Shown piece by piece: positions 51,526 through 60,668 of a stretch of DNA of 64,000 nt; position 1 is the first letter of the stretch, and each line of letters opens with the position of its first letter. A model generated the notes under the pieces. That model saw only the letters and a program-made list of their open reading frames with translations. It searched no databases and was not told the DNA's origin. A program made the translations under genes and the position numbers. Source of the stretch: an uncultured Thiotrichales bacterium (GTDB lineage: Bacteria; Pseudomonadota; Gammaproteobacteria; CAIRSR01); the NCBI GenBank assembly GCA_903881315.1, contig CAIRSR010000122.1:1-64000 (forward strand). Reading direction: 5' to 3'.

Positions 51526-53439
51526 ATGATCTTAGCAAACCGCCTTGATATCCCCGACAGCGCCGTCGCGTTGCTGTGGGATATGGACGGCGTTCTAATT
51601 GACAGCCTGACTTTTGACTACGAAGTATGCAACCAGATCCTGCAATCTCAGGTAGGCGCGGACGTTCGCATTCCGCATTCTCTCATAAAAGAGTTATTCC
51701 CTCTCGATATACATCAATTCTGGCAGAAGATTCTTGAACGGATCGGCGTGTCAGCAACCACTGAGGTGATTGCACGCCTAGCGACAAGTCACGACCTCGC
51801 AAGACAGGGTGCGCGCTTTCCATTAAATCCAGGCATTACCGAGATACTTGAGGCAGCTCGACGCCAGGGGTTACTTTTGGCGGTCGTCTCGAATAATCAA
51901 ACCGAACAGGTCAAAGAGATTCTTCATCATGCCGATCTGCTCAACTTCTTCGATGCCATCGTCGGCAACGACATCGAACACATCGCAAAGAAACCAGCAC
52001 CCGACACCTATTTGTTGGCGGCGAAGCTCCTCGTTGTCGATCCCGTGCGGTGCGTGGTGGTCGAAGACTCTTTGTTTGGTGGCGCCGCCGGGCGTTCTGC
52101 CGGGTGTTATACCATTGGCGTCGCAACCGGAGCGGATAGCTTCGCACAACTCAATGCCTCCCCTCTGATCGACTGCGCCTACACCTCTTTTGCGGATCGG
52201 GAGATTGTCTTCAGACCAGGCACAGTAACCGAGAAATTCATCGTCACACCAAATGAATTTGTCAGTCACATGCTTGAGCACTTGGCCTGGCGGCTCGGCT
52301 GCTCTATAACAGTCCGCTGGAACAATGCCGACTGGGTATCTTTGGGGCAAGCGGTGGGGACGACACTCGCCAAATTCCCGAGAAAGGCAGGCTCTGCCGC
52401 AGTCCTTGGCATGATTGATGACGGAAGTGCTGAGGTTCGTGTCACAACCAGCGACGAGCACACCCTCTCTATCCAGGGGACTGCCCAGGTCGATGTCGAC
52501 TGGTTCTTGGCGAGCCGTTGCGAACAGTTGTCATCCGGAAAACCCTTGGTGGATTTCCTCAAGGGAATGGCAGCCGCATTCCCCATGCGCCTGGATATCC
52601 TGGTTTGTAATTTCGAGGATCCTCACCATACCTGGGAGGGGATATTCCGATCGGTTGGCATCGCGCTGAACGCCATGGTGATGACGACGCTACCAGACAC
52701 CAGCATCACGCCCATTGGCCCGGTCGGGAACAGTGCGGATGCAGAAACCCGCCATTGGACGCTGGTTCACGAATCACCAATCGCCGTTGAATTGTTACGA
52801 AAAACCGCCGAAAGTGAGGTGCGGGTGGTGCTTGATTTCTCCCGCAACGGCCCACCCCAGTGCCATTTTGATGTCGCCAACTCGATTAACATAGACGGCC
52901 TCCCCGCTCTGCTAGAAGAACTCACCCACCAGGCACAGTGCCAATTAGAACTTTGGTTTAAGGCAACCAGGATCAATTCTAGTCATGTTGTCATGGAGGA
53001 CACCGGAATGGTCATTGGCCGCGCCTTGAAGACAATACTCATCCAACGCATGTTGCATTCCGGCATCAATGGCGCTGGCAGCAGTGTCACAACCAGTGAC
53101 GACCTTGGGGCAGCCCCAATTGGGGTTGGTCTTAGCATTGAAGGCAGAAAGTTCTGGACGTTCGTCCCCTTTCAGACAAATTATGCAGAGTTTCGACGAC
53201 GATTCCTCATTGGCCACACCATAGGAGCTGGTCTTTTCTCGGAGGATCTGGATGATTTTCTCGATGGGTTTGCGGGTGGAATCAGCGGAAGCATCATCGT
53301 GCATGTGCGCCGTACTATTTCTCCACAGGAGGGGTGGCCTTTAATCTTCCGCAGCCTGGGCCAGGCCATCCATGAGGCAATAACACCAAACCCTGCAAGA
53401 AAAGGGCTACCGCCAGGGGTAAAGGCGACTCTTGACTAA
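51526..53439 (+). CDS. HAD phosphatase fused to two divergent IGP-dehydratase (HisB-like) domains
   Basis: 637 residues. Residues 10-215 are a HAD phosphatase of the phosphoglycolate/beta-PGM type with all motifs: DMDGVLID (Asp19/Asp21), VVSNN, KKPAPD and VVEDS. Residues about 230-400 resemble IGP dehydratase: FVSHMLEHLAW (His248, His252) and DPHHTWEG (His367-His368), but the middle HHTVED motif is lost. Residues about 440-625 form a second IGPD-like copy that keeps part of the middle motif (SHVVMED, 486-492) and lacks the others. E. coli HisB is also a HAD-IGPD fusion, but with another HAD subtype and one IGPD domain. Likely acts in a histidine-like pathway with the HisC- and HisD-like genes. 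Confidence 0.75.
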   Translation: MILANRLDIPDSAVALLWDMDGVLIDSLTFDYEVCNQILQSQVGADVRIPHSLIKELFPLDIHQFWQKILERIGVSATTEVIARLATSHDLARQGARFPLNPGITEILEAARRQGLLLAVVSNNQTEQVKEILHHADLLNFFDAIVGNDIEHIAKKPAPDTYLLAAKLLVVDPVRCVVVEDSLFGGAAGRSAGCYTIGVATGADSFAQLNASPLIDCAYTSFADREIVFRPGTVTEKFIVTPNEFVSHMLEHLAWRLGCSITVRWNNADWVSLGQAVGTTLAKFPRKAGSAAVLGMIDDGSAEVRVTTSDEHTLSIQGTAQVDVDWFLASRCEQLSSGKPLVDFLKGMAAAFPMRLDILVCNFEDPHHTWEGIFRSVGIALNAMVMTTLPDTSITPIGPVGNSADAETRHWTLVHESPIAVELLRKTAESEVRVVLDFSRNGPPQCHFDVANSINIDGLPALLEELTHQAQCQLELWFKATRINSSHVVMEDTGMVIGRALKTILIQRMLHSGINGAGSSVTTSDDLGAAPIGVGLSIEGRKFWTFVPFQTNYAEFRRRFLIGHTIGAGLFSEDLDDFLDGFAGGISGSIIVHVRRTISPQEGWPLIFRSLGQAIHEAITPNPARKGLPPGVKATLD

Positions 53440-53457
53440 CTGAAAGGAAGACGGCTC

Positions 53458-54541
53458 TTGATCCCAGTAAAACCCAACATCTGCGCCATTAATACCTACA
53501 CGACCCCGTGGGCCGCGCTCGATCGCACGGAATATCTGCGCTTAGATCTCAATGAAAGCACCCAGCCCTTACCAGAATATGTCCTGGAAAGCATGGTGCG
53601 GTTTATTCGAGATACCGGCGTAGAATGCTACCCCGATTACTGTGGGTTTTATGAGAAATTGTCTTCTTACTGTCCGGTTCCGGCAGACTGGCTGCTCGCA
53701 ACCAATGGTTCTGATCAGGGGATCGATGTCATTCTGCGAGCCTTCCTCGCCCCAGGAGACGAGATGGTAGTTGCTCGTCCTGAATTCGCGATGTTTGGCA
53801 ATATTGCCAACCTACTGGACGCCAAGATTGTCGGCGTACCCTACGCCGAACAGTTCCAATTTCCCTACGAAACCTTCCATGAGGCGGTCTCAGCAGCAAC
53901 CCGACTCATCGTCATCATTAATCCAAACAATCCGACCGGAACGCCGGTATCTTTAGAGTATATCGAATGGCTGCTCCTGAAATTTCCTACTATCCCAATC
54001 TTAGTAGACGAGGCCTATTACGAGTATACCAAGACCACCTCGCTAGATCTTTTAAAGCGCCACGATAACCTCATCGTGCTGCGCACCTTCTCCAAGGCAT
54101 TCGCCATGGCGGGACTGCGCATCGGTTATATCATCGCCCGACCAGAGCTGATTGCGCACTTCGAGAAGATTCGCGGCCCGTTTGCCGTCAATAGCGTTGC
54201 TCTGGCAGCAGCAACCGCCCAGATTGAAAACCAAGACCCTATGCAAAAGCACGTCGAAGAAGTCATGGAACGCTCGAAACCCTTTACCAGAGAATTCCTC
54301 AGCGCAAGCGGCGTATCCTTTAATCGAGGGTGCCGCGAACTTTTTCCTAATTGCCGCGCCAGAGACCGAAGCTTTTGTTTCTCATCTGCGATCACACAAG
54401 ATTCTGGTGCGCTCATTACACGGCCCGCGACTCGATGGCTGGATCCGCATGAGTCTTGGGAGACTATCAGAGATGCACCGGGTAAAAATTGCCATCACCG
54501 AATTTCTGTTAAAGGCGCAGGGGTCTTACTATGCAAGGTAA
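53458..54541 (+). pseudogene. HisC-like aminotransferase broken by a one-base insertion
   Basis: Starts at TTG 53458 (AAGGAAG upstream). PLP fold type I enzyme like histidinol-phosphate aminotransferase: LDLNESTQPLP, NGSDQGID, NPNNPTG, DEAYYEY and the PLP lysine at about 213 in TFSKAFAMAGLRIGY. At about 54322-54323 an extra A in TTTAATC shifts the frame; after it, EGAANFFLIAAPETEAFVSHLRSH and WIRMSLGRLSEM continue in the next frame to the stop at 54541, giving about 360 residues, the normal HisC length. The uncorrected frame runs to 54639. It may be a true mutation, a sequencing error, or a programmed shift. The stop overlaps the Sel1 gene start. Confidence 0.75.
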
Positions 54542-55829
54542 TGACAAAGACATGCGGCAGGATGACAATGATACGTCGAATTGGTTTTACAAAGCCGCCG
54601 AGCATGGTTATGCCGATGCCCAATGCAATCTGGGCGTAATGTATGCAGACGGCCAAGGTGTACCGCAGGATTATACAGAAGCAGCAAAGTGGTATCGCAA
54701 GGCCGCTGACCAAGGCTACTCCCGCGCCCAATTCAACCTTGGTTTGCTGTACGCTATGGGTCAGGGCATAACGCAGAGTTATGCAGAAGCAGCGAAATGG
54801 TATCGCAAGGCCGCTGAACAAGGGGATGCAAAGGCCCAATACCACCTCGCCATGCTATATGCCGATGGTCGGGGTGTGGCGCAAGATCACACAGAAGCCG
54901 CCGCTTGGTATCGCAAGGCCGCCGATCAGGGAGACGCCAACGCCCAAGATTGCCTCGGCGAGATGTACCACCTCGGGCAAGGTGTCGCGCAAAGTGATGT
55001 GGAGGCATTTAAATGGACGCGCAAGGCCGCCGAACAAGGCCATGCCAACGCACAGAACAGCATCGGCCTTATGTATAGAATTGGCCAAGGGGTAAAGCAG
55101 GATTATGCTGCGGCAATAAAATGGACGCGCAAGGCCGCCGCGCAAGGTAATATCGGCGCGCAAAACAACCTCGGGCTGATGTATCAAAACGGCCACGGCG
55201 TAGCGCAAGATGATGCAGAAGCGTTGAGGTGGTATCGTGAAGCTGCCGAGCGCGGCCACGCCACCGCGCAAAACAACCTTGGACTCATGTATAAAAATGG
55301 TCAAGGGGTAGAACAGGACGCTGCTGAGGCAGTAAAGTGGTATCGTAAGGCTGCTGAACAGGGAAATTGCATTGCACAATTTAACCTCGGCGTGATGTAT
55401 AAGAATGGCCAAGGTATCGCGCAAAGCGATGTGGATGCGTTAAAATGGTATCATAAGGCTGCCGAACAGGGAGATACCGATGCGCAATACAACCTTGGCG
55501 TCATGTTCAAGAATGGCCACGGCGTCAAACAGAATCTCACGGAAGCCGCGAAATGGTATCGCAAAGCCGCAGAGCAAGATGACGCCGATGCGCAATTTAG
55601 CCTTGGCGTTCTGTGCCAACAGGGAAAAGGGGTTGAGCAAGACTATGTTGAGGCGATGAAATGGTATCGCAAGGCCGCTGAACTGGGCCATGCGGAAGCA
55701 AAAAAGATATGCAGCAAGAACCCCGAGCGTAGCGCTACCAAGAAGCGAGGCACTGTTGGTGCGACACCAGGGAAACAACAGTCACCAGGGTTCTGGGCGA
55801 GTATCCTGGCAGCGATTCGTGGTAAGTAA
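54531..55829 (+). CDS. Sel1-repeat protein
   Basis: 432 residues, almost all tandem Sel1-like repeats of 36 residues (about ten full units, pattern A..NLG.MY..G.GV.QD..EA..WYRKAAEQG), from residue 15 to about 395. The end has a short basic then hydrophobic stretch (GFWASILAAIRGK). No signal peptide, so probably cytoplasmic. Sel1 repeats mediate protein-protein contacts. The start overlaps the corrected end of the HisC-like gene by 11 bp, placing it inside the his-like cassette. Confidence 0.92.
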   Translation: MQGNDKDMRQDDNDTSNWFYKAAEHGYADAQCNLGVMYADGQGVPQDYTEAAKWYRKAADQGYSRAQFNLGLLYAMGQGITQSYAEAAKWYRKAAEQGDAKAQYHLAMLYADGRGVAQDHTEAAAWYRKAADQGDANAQDCLGEMYHLGQGVAQSDVEAFKWTRKAAEQGHANAQNSIGLMYRIGQGVKQDYAAAIKWTRKAAAQGNIGAQNNLGLMYQNGHGVAQDDAEALRWYREAAERGHATAQNNLGLMYKNGQGVEQDAAEAVKWYRKAAEQGNCIAQFNLGVMYKNGQGIAQSDVDALKWYHKAAEQGDTDAQYNLGVMFKNGHGVKQNLTEAAKWYRKAAEQDDADAQFSLGVLCQQGKGVEQDYVEAMKWYRKAAELGHAEAKKICSKNPERSATKKRGTVGATPGKQQSPGFWASILAAIRGK

Positions 55830-56184
55830 TAGTCTTACGATCCCCTGAATGCCATCTCGCTCGTAACCAAACCAACGCACACCGTAACTCGACGGCAGGT
55901 TCTATCACGACATGGTTACTCATGCGCCACATAAAACCCTTACCAGAGTATCTCTCAGAAAAAGAAGCACCCGCGATACGCATGATTTTTCTAATGCCCC
56001 AAGCCCTATCAGCGAATAGTGCCTCTGGGCAGCACACACCCGGCTAGAGCAATCCGCATATAACCTAGAATCAGATGAACCCGCAGGTATGATTGTGCAT
56101 TTACCATGACCGCATCGCTTTGGTAGCAATAGGAACCACTGGTTCAAGAACTGCCCTTATCACAATGATACGAGACGACACCCG
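55830..56184. other. Intergenic region before the HisD-like gene
   Basis: About 355 bases with no supported gene. A weak promoter-like pair (TTCAAG, 17 nt, TGATAC) at about 56143-56171 could serve the HisD-like gene. No terminator or repeat was recognised. Confidence 0.3.
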
Positions 56185-57486
56185 ATGAAGATCAACCGAT
56201 TTACTCTCTCACAAATGAGCGAGGCAGAGATAAAAGAGCTGCTGCGTCGCTCCGAAATAGACATCTTGGCCTTCCAAGACGTGGTACAGCCAATCATTGA
56301 CGATGTTCGCACTCGTGGCGACCATGCCCTGATCGATCATACCGCACGTCTTGATGGGGCGACGTTGTCCCTAGACGGCATTAAAGCAACGCCAGAAGAA
56401 TTTATCACAGCAGAGAAGAACCTTTCCGATGACATTAAAGAGGTCATCCAGCGTTCGGCGGCCAATATCAGAAAATTCCATGAGGCGCAGATGCCCCAGG
56501 AGATGTGGTTCCTCGAGATAGAACCAGGGATACTAGCCGGAGAAAAAAGCACCCCAATACCGTCTGTTGGTCTTTATGTGCCACGCGGCAAGGGCTCATT
56601 TCCCTCAGTGATGCTGATGCTCTGTATTCCTGCAGTGGTCGCCAAGGTGCCCAATATCCAGGTATGCACCCCGCCCACCCCTACTGGCGCTGCCGATGAT
56701 GCGTCCCTTTACGCGGCGAAGGTTTGTGGTATTGAGAATGTCTACAAGGTTGGCGGCGCACAGGCCATTGCTGCCTTTGCCTATGGGACAGAAACAATGC
56801 CTGCCGTCCGCAAGATCCTCGGGCCTGGCAATTCTTACGTCTCTGCCGCAAAGCGAATACTCTTTGGCACCGTAGATGTCGGCACACCCGCAGGGCCAAG
56901 CGAATCGATTATCCTCTGCGACGACACCACCGACCCCCGCATCGCGGCCATGGATCTGCTCATTGAGGCCGAACACGGGCCCGATTCTTGCGCTCTTTTG
57001 GTGACTAGCTCCACAGCCCTGGCCGAACAAGTGGAAAAATATCTGCCAGAATTCATCGATGCCCTGCCACCGGAACGCCGCACCTTCTGTCAGAAGGTAT
57101 TATCCGGCTATGGCGGTATTGTGGTCGCCCCCAATGACGCAGCCGCGATTGCCTTCGTCAACGACTTTGCGCCCGAACACCTCGAAGTCCTGGTGGCAGA
57201 ACCCTTCGCTGCACTACAAAAGATTACCAATGCGGGCGAGATCCTCCTTGGAAAATATTCTCCCATCACGATCGGAAATTTTTCGCTGGGCGTAAATGCC
57301 ATCCTACCCACCGGTGGATTTGCAAAGACCTACTCCTGCGTGACCGTACACGACTTCCTAAAGCGCGCCTCGATTGGCTACCTCACCAAAGAGGGCTATA
57401 CCGGCATCGCAGAGACCGCACGGCGTTTTGCAGAATACGAAGGATTCGCCGCACACGCGGCTGCCATTGCTAACCGGAATATCTAA
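56185..57486 (+). CDS. HisD-like (histidinol dehydrogenase family) protein with altered active site
   Basis: 433 residues, full-length HisD fold. Shared motifs: VGLYVPRGKGSFPSVMLM, VGGAQAIAAFAYGTET, DVGTPAGPSES, AEHGPDS and FAPEHLEV. By alignment from memory with E. coli HisD, the catalytic Glu-His pair is kept (Glu331-His332) and so are two Zn ligands (His264, His424). The other two ligands change: Gln259 to Glu261 and Asp360 to Asn365. His367 in GTNH becomes Ala372 (GVNA). So the metal site and substrate pocket differ from true HisD. Sulfopropanediol dehydrogenase and other HisD homologues also vary, so the substrate is open. It probably oxidises an amino alcohol or polyol, completing the neighbouring his-like cassette. 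Confidence 0.8.
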   Translation: MKINRFTLSQMSEAEIKELLRRSEIDILAFQDVVQPIIDDVRTRGDHALIDHTARLDGATLSLDGIKATPEEFITAEKNLSDDIKEVIQRSAANIRKFHEAQMPQEMWFLEIEPGILAGEKSTPIPSVGLYVPRGKGSFPSVMLMLCIPAVVAKVPNIQVCTPPTPTGAADDASLYAAKVCGIENVYKVGGAQAIAAFAYGTETMPAVRKILGPGNSYVSAAKRILFGTVDVGTPAGPSESIILCDDTTDPRIAAMDLLIEAEHGPDSCALLVTSSTALAEQVEKYLPEFIDALPPERRTFCQKVLSGYGGIVVAPNDAAAIAFVNDFAPEHLEVLVAEPFAALQKITNAGEILLGKYSPITIGNFSLGVNAILPTGGFAKTYSCVTVHDFLKRASIGYLTKEGYTGIAETARRFAEYEGFAAHAAAIANRNI

Positions 57487-57581
57487 AGGCATTGGCCGAC
57501 GTTGCCGTGTTCAGGGATAGTCTGCATAATTCGTTATTCACAAAAACCCCGCACATTACTTGTGGGATGCGCGAGAAAGAT

Positions 57582-58334
57582 ATGGCCGGACATAGCAAAT
57601 GGGCAAACATCCAACACCGCAAGGGTGTCCAGGATTCAAAACGTGGCAAGCTGTTCACCAAGCTGATCCGCGAGATAACCGTCGCCACCCGTCATGGCGG
57701 GCCTGACCCTGCGGGTAATCCCCGTCTGCGTTTGGCGATTGAAAAGGCCTTCGTGCAGAACATGACTCGAGACACTGTCGATCGCGCCATCAAGCGTGGC
57801 TCGGGCTCGATTGACACCGATAACTACGAGGAGATCCGCTACGAGGGGTACGCCCCTGGCGGGGTCGCGGTGATCGTTGACTGCATGACGGACAATCATG
57901 TGCGCAGCGTAGCCGATGTACGTCACGCACTGACCAAGTGCGGCGGCAATCTCGGCACCAGTGGTTCGGTGAGCTATCTATTCACCAAGGTGGGTCTGCT
58001 CAATTTTCCACCCGGCACCGACGAGGACGCACTCATGGCAGTTGCCATTGAGACCGGTGCCAACGACGTAGTCAGCCATCCGGATCACTCCATTGAGGTC
58101 TTCACCAACCCAGAGGATCTGGCCGCCGTCAGCCAGGCCATGACCAAAGCCGGTTTTCAGCCCGAATCGGTCGAGGTCACCATGCACGCAGCGACACAGG
58201 TTACTCTAAGCGACCTGGATCATGCCAAACGCATGATACGTTTGCAGGAAATGCTCGACGATCTGGACGATGTGCAGCACGTCTACTCTAACGCAGACAT
58301 CCCCGACGCGATCCTCACCCAACTGGGTCGATGA
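57582..58334 (+). CDS. yebC: YebC/PmpR family protein
   Basis: 250 residues from ATG 57582 (MAGHSKWANIQHRKG); a longer frame to 57492 lacks support. Motifs GNPRLRLAIEKAF, RYEGYAPGGVAVIVDCMTDN and GGNLGTSGSVSYLF are typical. YebC proteins act as regulators and, as recently shown, help ribosomes through polyproline or stalling sequences. In many gammaproteobacteria it sits just upstream of ruvC; here it is 12 kb away. Its TGA overlaps the next ATG. Confidence 0.95.
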   Translation: MAGHSKWANIQHRKGVQDSKRGKLFTKLIREITVATRHGGPDPAGNPRLRLAIEKAFVQNMTRDTVDRAIKRGSGSIDTDNYEEIRYEGYAPGGVAVIVDCMTDNHVRSVADVRHALTKCGGNLGTSGSVSYLFTKVGLLNFPPGTDEDALMAVAIETGANDVVSHPDHSIEVFTNPEDLAAVSQAMTKAGFQPESVEVTMHAATQVTLSDLDHAKRMIRLQEMLDDLDDVQHVYSNADIPDAILTQLGR

Positions 58335-59575
58335 TGTTGCCTAGGCAGAGCGCCAGCAAAGGGTACGAGGTCGAGGCCTACCACCAGAAAGTACTGCGCC
58401 TACCTGTTCGCCTACGTTCGCTCTGGTATCGCGTTGTGGTAGGGTGCTACGTATCCTTTGGGGGCGCATTGTGGTGGGGAACCACGACAACAGCGCCCGA
58501 ACCAACCCATTGGCGTTGGCAGCCCGGGCAAGAATACAGCGGATTATTCGACTTGGCTGGCCACCAACTGCCACTGCCCCATGGGGCCTGGACGCTGGTC
58601 GGCATTGGCACCGATCCGGTTAAACTGCCCTCCCGCCAACCCTACGGGGTCATCTTTACCTTGGTTCTGTTCCAACTGGGCGGTTCTGTGGTCAAGGCCT
58701 TTGCTGTCATCCATACCAATGCCATCCCTACTGGCGACAACTGGGGTCTCAGCGCCGATTGTCTGCGCACGGATCTCCCCTTTGTCAAGGTCTACGACAA
58801 CACCGAGCGCCATGCGTCCTGCGCCTTTATACGCCCCCTCGTCGTCGCACCACACCAAACCCTACCGGCCTGGCAAAAGGCGGTTGCGTTCGCACACCAT
58901 GAGGGCTGGCAATTGGCATCATCGTGGTTAGAGGCCGGCTTCCGGGTCAGCGACCCCTACGATTTCCTTGATGTTCGCTACGCTTTCCAGTCCAAAGCCA
59001 CCACCACTACCGAGGTTGATCCAAACACCTCGGCACACCAAAAGGGCAGCGCTCAATCCCCAGAACCAGCATTATCCACCACAACAACGCTGGCTGGTGT
59101 TTGGCATGGCGTCAATCCCTGGGGCAAAACGAACCCGCCACCACCCACCGCACCGGACAAACCTGCCGTGGATAACCTCTCGCACTGGTCAGAAGAGGCG
59201 CTACCGCTGCTGGCGCTCGGATTTAAGCGCCTACTAACAAACACCAACGTGCAAAGAATGCCAGACGAGCCACCTCCCGCCGAGAAAAGCCTTGCCCCAC
59301 CGTGTACACCGGAAAATCACACCCCCGAAGAGATGTCGAACGCCAAGCTTGGTTTACTAAAAACCCTAAGCAGCCGTGTCACCAACATCACCACCAGCCT
59401 CGGTATTGATTACCTGTTTATCAGGGACATCTACACAGTCTCTGGCCTACAGGTCGTCTCCTCTACGCTACACGGCGGTGTCGATTACCTCGAAGAACTG
59501 ATGTGGAATACCTACGGCCCACAGCGCCTGCGACAATCGGGCACTATCGACTTCACCTACCTGAATTCACCATGA
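58331..59575 (+). CDS. Hypothetical membrane-anchored protein downstream of yebC
   Basis: 414 residues, family not recognised. One membrane segment near residues 30-55 (LWYRVVVGCYVSFGGALWWG). The soluble part has a conserved-looking domain (WTLVGIGTDPV, AIPTGDNWGLSADCLRTDLPF, FVKVYDNTERHASCAFI), with two Cys that could pair, then a Pro/Thr-rich linker (about 235-330). A final domain (about 340-414) ends in FTYLNSP. It overlaps the yebC stop by 4 nt (ATGATG), so the two may be co-translated. Confidence 0.65.
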   Translation: MMLPRQSASKGYEVEAYHQKVLRLPVRLRSLWYRVVVGCYVSFGGALWWGTTTTAPEPTHWRWQPGQEYSGLFDLAGHQLPLPHGAWTLVGIGTDPVKLPSRQPYGVIFTLVLFQLGGSVVKAFAVIHTNAIPTGDNWGLSADCLRTDLPFVKVYDNTERHASCAFIRPLVVAPHQTLPAWQKAVAFAHHEGWQLASSWLEAGFRVSDPYDFLDVRYAFQSKATTTTEVDPNTSAHQKGSAQSPEPALSTTTTLAGVWHGVNPWGKTNPPPPTAPDKPAVDNLSHWSEEALPLLALGFKRLLTNTNVQRMPDEPPPAEKSLAPPCTPENHTPEEMSNAKLGLLKTLSSRVTNITTSLGIDYLFIRDIYTVSGLQVVSSTLHGGVDYLEELMWNTYGPQRLRQSGTIDFTYLNSP

Positions 59576-59696
59576 ACCTTTCCCCACGCATCTTGTCAGA
59601 GCAGTGGCTTAGCCACTACATTGCTGGTGGTTCGGTAGTTCCAAGGCACAAACACACAATCTAAGTAGTCGATAAGGCAATCCCCAAGAGGTCTAC

Positions 59697-60668
59697 ATGC
59701 TAAAAGTAGAGGATCTAACGCGAAGCTACGGCGATTTCAAAGCGGTGGATGGGGTCTCATTCGAGATCCAGCGCGGTGAAGTCGTTGGTCTGCTCGGCCA
59801 CAATGGGGCCGGCAAGACCACCATCATGAAGGCGCTCACTGGGTTTCTTGAGCCCTCCGCCGGACGTATCACGATAGAGGGCTACGATCTCGCCACACAA
59901 CGGCGGGCCGCACAACGCCTCATCGGTTATCTGCCAGAAAACTGCCCAGTCTACCCCGACATGACGGTCATCGACTTCCTCGAATACCAAGCGGGTATGC
60001 ACGGCATCCCCGAGGAGCAGCGACTTGCGGCAGTGCGCCACGCCATCGCTCATACCGAATTGGAAGCTAAGGCCGCCGATCTCATCGGGACACTCTCCCG
60101 TGGATACCGCCAGCGGGTCGGGGTTGCCCAAGCTATCCTGCACACCCCAAGTGTGCTCATCCTGGATGAGCCCACCAATGGCCTTGACCCAACCCAGATC
60201 CAACACATGCGCTCGCTCATCCGTAAGCTCGCGCTGAACGCCATTGTGTTGCTCTCTACCCACATCCTCCACGAGGTCGAGGCGATGTGTGACCGCGTCT
60301 TGATCATCCGCAATGGCAAGCTCGCCCTGGACGCACGCCTCGGCGACCTCAATACGACCCAACACCTAGTCGTCGATGCAGACGCAGAACCCGAAAAGAT
60401 ACGCAGCCTAATCAAGGACATCCATGGGATACGCGGCATTCGCTCGTTGCCCGGGGCAAGCGATGGCCGCCATCAATACGCCATGGAAACCGCCGATCCG
60501 GTGGCCATGGCACCCCTCGTCGCCCAAGTGGTGTTAGGGGGTGGGCACAAACTCTACCGTCTGCAACCCGAGCGACGTGATCTAGAAACCATTTTTGGTG
60601 AGATCAATGATCCGCTCGCCATGGTTGCCCTCAACAACGACCCAACCAAGGAGGCCGTCCATGCCTGA
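59697..60668 (+). CDS. ABC transporter ATPase, GldA type
   Basis: 323 residues. Walker A GHNGAGKTTIMKAL, signature LSRGYRQRVGVAQAI, Walker B VLILDEPTNGLD, and a switch His (LLSTHILHEVEAMCDR). The family is that of GldA; in Bacteroidetes this belongs to gliding, but homologues with GldG/DUF4340 partners are common in proteobacteria with no known function. Next gene starts 8 bp before its stop. Confidence 0.9.
   Translation: MLKVEDLTRSYGDFKAVDGVSFEIQRGEVVGLLGHNGAGKTTIMKALTGFLEPSAGRITIEGYDLATQRRAAQRLIGYLPENCPVYPDMTVIDFLEYQAGMHGIPEEQRLAAVRHAIAHTELEAKAADLIGTLSRGYRQRVGVAQAILHTPSVLILDEPTNGLDPTQIQHMRSLIRKLALNAIVLLSTHILHEVEAMCDRVLIIRNGKLALDARLGDLNTTQHLVVDADAEPEKIRSLIKDIHGIRGIRSLPGASDGRHQYAMETADPVAMAPLVAQVVLGGGHKLYRLQPERRDLETIFGEINDPLAMVALNNDPTKEAVHA

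Noticed and set aside
54580-55700. Regular repeats of about 108 bp, CRISPR-like at first sight
   Set aside because: They are coding Sel1 units with diverged bases and no spacers.
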